Source: Chelonoidis abingdonii (lineage: Eukaryota; Chordata; Testudines; Testudinidae). Taken from it: a stretch of DNA of 64,000 nt. The stretch spans positions 129,976,793 through 130,040,792 of the forward strand of contig NC_133773.1 of the NCBI RefSeq assembly GCF_003597395.2, given 5' to 3'. Positions 58,447 through 64,000 of this stretch are shown piece by piece. The notes under the pieces were generated by a model that did not search any database, was not told where the DNA came from, and saw only the letters and a program-made list of their open reading frames with translations. A program made the translations under genes and the position numbers. Positions within the stretch are counted from its first letter, which is position 1, and each line of letters begins with the position of its first letter.

Positions 58447-59552
58447 GCACAGAGGCTGGGGGAGGCTAAGCCTCCTCAATTCTAGAGCTGCTTGGGGGTC
58501 AGTGGTGTATTTGGAGCTCCTGGAAAGATCTCCCCCTGCAGGGTCGCTCCAGGCCACAGCGCGCCAAGCGCATGCTTGGGGCAGCATGCCACAGGGGGCG
58601 CTCTGCCGGTTGCTGGGAGGGCGGCAGGTGGCTCCGATGGAGCTGCTGCAGGCGTGGCTGCGGACAGTCCGCTGGTCCCGCGGATCCGGTGGACCTCCTG
58701 CAGACACACCTGCGGCAGTTCCACCGGAGCCGCGGGACCATCGGACCCTTTGCAGAAACGCCTGCGGCAGGTCGACCGGAGCTGCGGGCCCGGTGAGCAG
58801 CAGAGCGCCCCCTGTGCGTGCCGCAGTGCTTGGGGCAGCGAAATTGCTGGAGCCGGCCCTGTCCCCCTGCCAGGGTCCCATGGCTGGAGAAGCTCTCGCT
58901 CCTGGCCGTGGCCCCAGAGTTTTTCTGGCCTCAGAGCTGCAGCGGGAGGTGGAGAGGGGAAGGAGTGGGGGGGCGCAGGGCCTTGCAGGGGGAAGATGTG
59001 GAGTGGGGGAAGAATGGGGATGGGCCAGAGGCAGAATGGGGGCAGGGCCATGGGCAGAAGGGGCAGAACAGGGGAGGAGTTCTGGGCTTCGAGCTCCAGC
59101 CAGGGCCAAGAGAGTTCCACCGCACTTCTGTGCAAGGCTGAGAGCTCTGAGCGCCTTCTCTCTCCTGCCTCCCCTCCATCCCCAACTGAGCTCTCAGCTC
59201 CCTGCCCCGACTGGGGTCACGGAGGAGAGGCCGAGTTCACGCCTCCTCCTTGGCCCCAACTGAGCTCTCACACACACACCCTGCCCCAGGCAGGGCCACA
59301 TGTGGGGAGGGGAAGGGATGAGCTCTGGCCAGGACCACAGGGGGCTGAGAGCAGCAAATGGAGGGGCAGGGGCTCAGATGGAATAGGTAGGGTGACCAGA
59401 TGGCAAATGTGAAAAATCGGGATGGGGTTGGGGGGTAATCCATGCCTATATAAGAAAAAGCCCCAAATATCAGGACTGTCCCTGTAAAATTGGGACATCT
59501 AGTCACCCTAGGAATAGGTGAGGCAGGGAGATAGCATCCCCAAGGGAAAGCT
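58447..59552. mobile_element. Composite GC-rich insertion inside CR1
   Basis: A 1.1 kb GC- and CpG-rich block interrupts the CR1. Its first part ends in CTGGAGCCGGCCCTG (58846-58860), the terminus of the hAT-like MITE family at 5373-5675, and contains inverted segments (ACAGGGGGCGCTCTGC near 58591, GCAGAGCGCCCCCTGT near 58800). Its second part is G-rich and itself hosts a 123 bp MITE. The exact insertion ends and duplication were not found. Open frames up to 306 aa on both strands are compositional. Confidence 0.6.
59388..59510. mobile_element. 123 bp MITE, copy 3 of 3 (TAGGGTGACCAG family)
   Basis: Termini TAGGGTGACCAG and CTAGTCACCCTA are flanked by an exact GGAATAGG duplication (59380-59387, 59511-59518). 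The orientation is opposite to copies 1 and 2 (the G-rich arm comes first). It lies in the GC-rich insertion, which lies in the CR1: three layers. Confidence 0.92.
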
Positions 59553-59700
59553 TAACCTGCTGTCCATGCTCCATTTAGTATTTGTGCATTTGATTTTTCC
59601 TTCCTAAATGTAGTATTTTGTAGTTGTCTTTATTGAATTTCATCTTGTTGATTTCAGACCAATTCTCCAGTTTGTCAAGGTAATTTTGACTACTAATCCT

Positions 59701-60115
59701 GGCTTTATAATGATAAAAGGATTTTTATTTTAGATTCAGGAAGACAAAGAAAGAGAAAAAACTCTCACTCAGAGAGCATAGTGTGTATTTCTCAGGTTGC
59801 AGTAACTGAACAAAATGGCTGCTGTCTCTGCAATGACTTAGCATTTTTAGAATGTAAAGGGGGCAGTAAACAAAAACAAACAAAAAAATTAAACCCAGCA
59901 CAGTTTCACTTAAATACACCATAACTTAGGGGTCTTGGGGTGGGGGGTATATACACTACAAGAGCTGGAGAGAGTTCTGAAGTAAACGACGGGTCTCCAG
60001 AAAAGGTGACCACAGCATTTTTCATCAGTATGAAATATCAGTGGAAACATGCTGCAGTGCTGCAGCATCAGTCCACATATTTGTTATTGATAAATATTCA
60101 CCAGAGTTTATGCAA
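59701..60115. other. Single-copy DNA
   Basis: Nothing recognised. Confidence 0.4.
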
Positions 60116-60205
60116 ATCAATTTCAGTCTGTGAGGTGCTGAAAAACTATTAACTTCAGTATACTGAAGTTAATAGTTTTTCAGCACCTCACAGACTGAAA
60201 TTGAT
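60116..60205. repeat. Perfect 90-bp palindrome with no spacer
   Basis: Bases 60116-60160 are followed immediately by their exact reverse complement, 60161-60205. The centre is CAGTATACTG. There is no mismatch in 45 bp of arm and the symmetry stops sharply at both ends. It is not part of any transposon terminus I recognise. Confidence 0.98.
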
Positions 60206-60644
60206 ATTATTTGTTGTTATTGTTGCTAATAGCACGGGATTGGTCATCTGTATCATACGGTATCATTTTTGCTCCCAAATTGGAGAACTGAAACTTCTGA
60301 ACTGGAGATTAATGAACAATGAATGATGCATAAATAGCAATAGCCTTTGTCCATATACTCCTTAAAACAGACATTTAGAATTCAAATACATATTTGAAAA
60401 CACTGCTTTTGCAGTATCCATCCAGCTCTAATCTCATCATTGCAGTCTTAAGAAGGAGCCAAGAGGGAATGGAAAATTGCAAGAAAGCTTTTCAGTGTGG
60501 CTGGTTTGAAAGATATATTTATGTGCTTTGTATAACTTTAATTCGCACTCTAGAGTTACCCTGGATTTTTATTAATCAAATTAATTTACTATTCAATTAA
60601 AAGGCCCAAAGTGAATTAGAAAGATTAATATTACAGCCGCTGGG
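60206..60644. other. AT-rich single-copy DNA
   Basis: No supported feature. Confidence 0.4.

Positions 60645-60670
<26 letters not shown>
60645..60670. repeat. (AC)13 microsatellite
   Basis: Uninterrupted AC dinucleotides, 13 units. Confidence 0.95.
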
Positions 60671-60676
<6 letters not shown>

Positions 60677-61368
60677 ATAGCAATAAAAATACAATGAAAT
60701 ATCAGTTAAAACTTAACATGATTTAAGCAATTTCCTTTCTTCATTTACTTAAAATAAACCCCAGAGTTAAGGAGAGTGTTTAGTAGAACAATGAGAGGTT
60801 AAAGGAATAAGTGTGCAATCTTCCATGAATGGAGTTAGTAAAAGATGTGCCTCTCATTCTTCCTCTTTCTCCTGGTATTAATTGAGTCGGGGTAATCAGC
60901 GTTTGAGCAATGTGCATAGTGCGATTATTTCCCCTTCACTCCTCCCATCATCAGGCACTTTTCATCTGCTTCTGATAACAAGTTCAACTGATTTATATTA
61001 TATGGGGCTTTCCATCCCAAGGCACTTTACAAATTACGGGCAAAAACCTGCCTTTGCTCATTGCAGCTGTGCAAGTGCAGTGGTGCAGGACTTGGAGTGG
61101 GTTTCTAGTCTATTCTGCTGCAGCAGGGCAAGATAGCTCAAGGGTGACACACTCTGTAGCACACCTTATTTAGTGGGTACTGACAACTGCAGCACATGTA
61201 CAGGGATGCCAGACCACACCGACATGCTAACAACCAACCTTCCTTGGGGCTATATTGTGCTAATCTGGTTGTTAGCCAAGACCATTGCGCTTTGAAGAGA
61301 GGCCCTATGGACCTTCTTCTTCCCCTAGTACATCCATCCATCCATCCATTCCTCTCTATAGCATGTTC
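60671..61368. other. Single-copy DNA with MIR-like scrap and CATC repeat
   Basis: 'atggggctttccatcccaag...cactttacaaattacgg' at about 61000-61040 resembles a MIR-like flank. A (CATC)n tract lies at 61331-61349. Confidence 0.5.
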
Positions 61369-62720
61369 ACAGATTCTAGAGCCATAAGGGACCATTGTGA
61401 TAATCTAGTCTGACCTACTGTGTAACACAGGCCATAGAACTTCCCCAAAATAATTCCTAGAGCATATCTTTTAGAAAAGCAGCCAATATTGATTTAAAAA
61501 TTGTCAGATGTAGAATCCACCATGACCCTTGGTAAGTTGTCCCAATGGGCAATTACTCTCATCATTTAAAACGTATGCCTTATTCCCAGTCGGAATTTGT
61601 CTAGCTTCACCATTCTCTGCTAGATTGAAGAGCCCATTATTAAATATGTGTTCCCCCTGGAGGTATGTATATGCTAATCAAGTCTTCCCCTAACTTTGAA
61701 GCTAAATAAATTGAGTTCCTTGAGTCTGTCATTATATAGCATGTTTGCTAATCCTTTAATAATTCTTGGGCTCTTAGATTCATAGACTTAAGGTCAGAAG
61801 GGACCATTATGGTCATCTAGTCTGACCTCTTGCACAACACAATTTATCAACATCCTTCCTGAATTGTGGGCACCAGAACTGGACTTGGGCAGCGGTCACA
61901 CCTGTGCCAAATTCAGAATTAAAAATAATCTCTCTACTCTTACTCAAGATTCCCTTCTTTTATGGATCCCAGGATCACATTAGCTCTTTTGGCCACAGTG
62001 TCAGACTGGCAGCTAATGTTCAGCTAATTATCCACCACGACCCCCTCTGAATTAGTGACCTGTCCTCTTCATTTTTGGGTCATCTGTAAACTTTATCAGG
62101 TATGGTTTTATGTTTTCTCCCAGCTCATTGATAAAAACATTAAATAGCGTAGGGCCAAGAACAGATCCCTGCGGTATCCCACAGGATTTTTCATTTACAG
62201 TTACTTTAGAGACCCAACAGATTGCCAGTTTTTAATCCATTTAATGTGCTCCATGTTAATTTGATTTTTTTCTAGTGTTTTTAAATCAAAATGCTGTGTG
62301 GTACCAAGTCAAACACCTTACAGAAGTCTAAGTATATCACATCAACACTATTACCCTTATCAACCAAACTTGTTATTTTTTTAAAAATGAGATTACAAGT
62401 TAGTTTGACATAAGCCCATGTTGATTTGCATTAGTTACATTACCGCCCGTTAATTCTTTATTAATCTAGTCCCATGTCAGCCTCTCCATTATCTTGCTCA
62501 AGACTGATGTCAGGCTGACAGGCCTATAATTACCCAGCTCATCCTGTTTACCCTTTTAAAATATTGGCATAACATTCACTTTCTTGTAGTCTTCTGGAAG
62601 TTCTCCGTGATCCAACATTTACTGAAAAATCAACATTAGCAGTCCAGCAAGCTCCTCAGCCAGCTCTTTTAAAATTTTTGGATAAGCTGCAGGTCGGGAC
62701 TATACTCATTAGTTGCCAAG
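61369..62720 (-). mobile_element. Long CR1 LINE copy with reverse-transcriptase region
   Basis: The plus strand opens with the 3' end ('agattctagagccataaggg') and runs through 'gctagattgaagagcccatt', 'gacctgtcctcttcattttt' and 'gtcaggctgacaggcctata', an almost complete reverse-complement CR1 3' half. The RT box on the minus strand reads KFTDDPKM, keeping both Asp residues but not the FADD form, in a frame that is broken elsewhere. It is 5' truncated near 62700. A second, short 3' end is nested at 61776-61843. Confidence 0.9.
61776..61843 (-). repeat. Short CR1/SINE 3' tail nested in CR1
   Basis: 'agattcatagacttaaggtc', 'agaagggaccattatggtc' and 'tctgacctcttgcacaac' form a separate 3' end placed between 'ttcttgggctctta' and 'aatttatcaacatcc', which are adjacent in intact CR1. 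Confidence 0.8.
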
Positions 62721-62937
62721 TATAGTCAACTACCAATAGATTTGACATGTTTCAGGATTGAGCTCTCAGATAAAAATTTAGACAGAGCCAAAGAGAGAGT
62801 GACAGAAAAGGGGTTGGAGAAATAAGGTGGGGAGAGACAACTCACACACAAAGGAGGGAGCAGTAGGAATTGTTGGGTCATTGTTCTGGACACAGCCATG
62901 GAGATGATGTCATCTATTTCTCTTTCTCTATTCCCCA
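62721..62937. other. Short unassigned segment
   Basis: Purine-rich ('gacagagccaaagagagagtgacag') with no recognised repeat. Confidence 0.4.
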
Positions 62938-63141
62938 GCTAAGGAAGCAGGTGCCTGGGGTGGCATCTCTGAAGGAGCGGCACTCCGTCCGTTCTTGGGG
63001 TGGCACTCCGACTTCTCCTCCCTCTTCTTCGGCAGCAGCTTTTTCATTATTTCTTCTTCGATGGCACTGCTGCGGCTGCTTTTTTTTTTTTCCTCCTTTG
63101 GTTCACCGCTTGGGGTGGCAAAAAAGGTAGAGCCGGTCCTG
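62938..63141 (-). mobile_element. Truncated hAT-like GC-rich MITE
   Basis: Ends with 'ttcaccgcttggggtggc', an A-run and TAGAGCCGGTCCTG, the reverse complement of the left end of the element at 5373-5675. It starts with 'aggaagcaggtgcctgggg', matching that element's right part, but lacks the outer terminal repeat. No duplication was seen. Confidence 0.7.
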
Positions 63142-63145
63142 TTTT

Positions 63146-63914
63146 TGTGACAGGGGACACTCACCTCTTGTGAGTGCCTCCTGTTTGCTGGGTGTGCTGC
63201 TGCAATCTTTTCTTAACTCTGGCACCCTCTGTAGGTTGTTGAGCTCCCTAGGTGGATCTTCAGTGGCTCAGCCCTCCAGCTAAGTCAACAGTTAAAGGGT
63301 GAATGGATGAACCTCTTCCAGGGTAACAAACTTCAACAGATGGTCGGCCCTCACCAGGGTCTTCAGCCCCATCTGCAGGCTTGTTTAGATTCCAGCCCCT
63401 TTCTTGGGCTTTTAGTAAAGATTCTTGTCCCCTTTTCAGGGCTCAGGCCACTTTCACAGTGGGGTCCCAGACCCAACCACTGCTCCAGGTCCCAACACAG
63501 AGACCTAGAGAACAATAACCAATGAGTGCTTCCCTTAATAGTTACTGCTGCTGCATTCCCTGGGCTGCTTTCCCCTTGGTCCCATCACCTACATCCATTA
63601 CCTTAGGGTTACAGTCACTGGATTCTCTCCATCTGTTCCTTGCTTAAGCAGGGTCATTCCCAGGTCTCTCTGCCTGGAGCGTTTCAGTCTTCCAGAGCTT
63701 CCTCACCCTACTGGTCCCAGCTGGGAATTGACCTGCTCAGGGCCTTGTAGCTCCTTTTAACTGAGCCTGCTGGTCTCTGATTGGCTGCTTCCCTGCAGCC
63801 ACTCTAGGCAGGCCTACAGGACTTGGATTCACAGCTCTTTTTCTAGGGCACAGTGTGGTAAGATCATGACGCCTCCACCAGCCACCTTGAAAGGGCTTGG
63901 TACACTCCGTCATA
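63146..63914 (-). mobile_element. LTR-type element (solo LTR candidate)
   Basis: On the plus strand it starts TGTGACAGGGGACACTC and ends 'ggtacactccgtcata'. On the minus strand it runs from a diverged TG-type start to CCTGTCACA, with a CAAT-like CCAATCAG and a TTAAAAGG box spaced as in a promoter (about 63777 and 63756). The layout matches turtle LTR repeats I have seen. No target duplication and no viral genes are visible. Confidence 0.45.
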
Positions 63915-64000
63915 CCCTTTTTTCATCTGACTGGGGCAGTAAGAAATTGGAATGGAAGGATAGTAACTGCAAATGAAATTAGGTAAGGAGAGAACGTAAA
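63915..64000. other. Window end, unassigned
   Basis: Too short to classify. Confidence 0.4.

Larger units (their letters stand above)
57773..59700 (-). mobile_element. CR1 LINE 3' part, split by a GC-rich insertion
   Basis: The pieces are 57773-58446 and about 59553-59700. The minus strand encodes the CR1 ORF2 C-terminus: GRFRLDIKEQSLTIRIVKFW then NRLPREVVESPSLEVFKNRL, and upstream DVDKLERAQKRATNKI. The far piece resumes with 'tttgtgcatttgatttttcc' and 'tttcatcttgttgatttcag', a stretch expected just 5' on the CR1 sense strand. Stops and frame changes separate the blocks. It is inactive. Confidence 0.85.

Noticed and set aside
58492..59412. 306-codon plus-strand open frame and overlapping frames of 274, 253 and 217 codons on both strands
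   Set aside because: They overlap in several phases within a GC-rich transposon-derived block; stop codons are simply rare at this composition. No domain, and the frames run across element boundaries.
1..64000. CRISPR arrays, operons or prokaryotic genes
   Set aside because: No regularly spaced repeats and no ribosome-binding-site gene series; CR1, MIR, hAT and Harbinger content shows amniote nuclear DNA.

Overview
The window is vertebrate nuclear DNA, most likely from a cryptodiran turtle. It is AT-rich, contains no recognisable intact host exon, and reads as an intergenic or deep-intronic 'gene desert' built from layered mobile elements. The host is inferred from the repeat mix: many CR1 LINE 3' ends, a tRNA-derived SINE head with A and B boxes typical of turtles, abundant PIF/Harbinger DNA transposons, hAT-like MITEs with exact 8-bp target duplications, and old MIR-like SINEs. 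No prokaryotic genes, CRISPR, rRNA or functional tRNA were seen.

Layout. 1-9.8 kb is mostly single-copy AT-rich DNA with one CR1 tail, MIR-like relics and a hAT-like MITE (5373-5675). 9.8-23.5 kb is similar, with two copies of a 123-124 bp MITE, a 195 bp hAT MITE, a CR1 tail and short SINE tails. 23.6-27.6 kb is a decayed Harbinger transposon with a transposase pseudogene facing a Myb/SANT-like pseudogene; a second 2.1 kb Harbinger sits inside it. 28.3-29.8 kb is an old CR1/L3-like relic and a Tigger-like MITE. 31.6-34.2 kb is an LTR split by CR1 sequence. 35.6-37.5 kb holds an L2-like LINE piece and Harbinger MITEs, one with a tRNA-derived SINE. 39.9-41 kb is an RTE-like LINE pseudogene. 42.4-46.5 kb is an L2-like LINE with two hAT-like insertions and a Harbinger at its 5' side. 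49.4-53.7 kb is another large Harbinger, inserted in a MIR-like SINE and carrying CR1 sequence. 55.3-59.7 kb has a retroelement tail with a hammerhead-ribozyme-like core, a Harbinger inside a foldback Harbinger, and a CR1 split by a GC-rich insertion. 60.1 kb carries a perfect 90 bp spacerless palindrome. 61.4-63.9 kb is a long CR1, a GC-rich MITE and an LTR.

How the parts relate. The autonomous-type Harbingers keep remnants of both proteins the superfamily needs (DDE transposase and a Myb/SANT-like protein), all broken. The reverse-transcriptase catalytic boxes that can be read are altered in five LINE copies, so no autonomous element here looks active. Three stretches with dense homeodomain-type TAATTA motifs and no repeat signature are the best guesses for conserved regulatory DNA, but this is weak evidence without an alignment.
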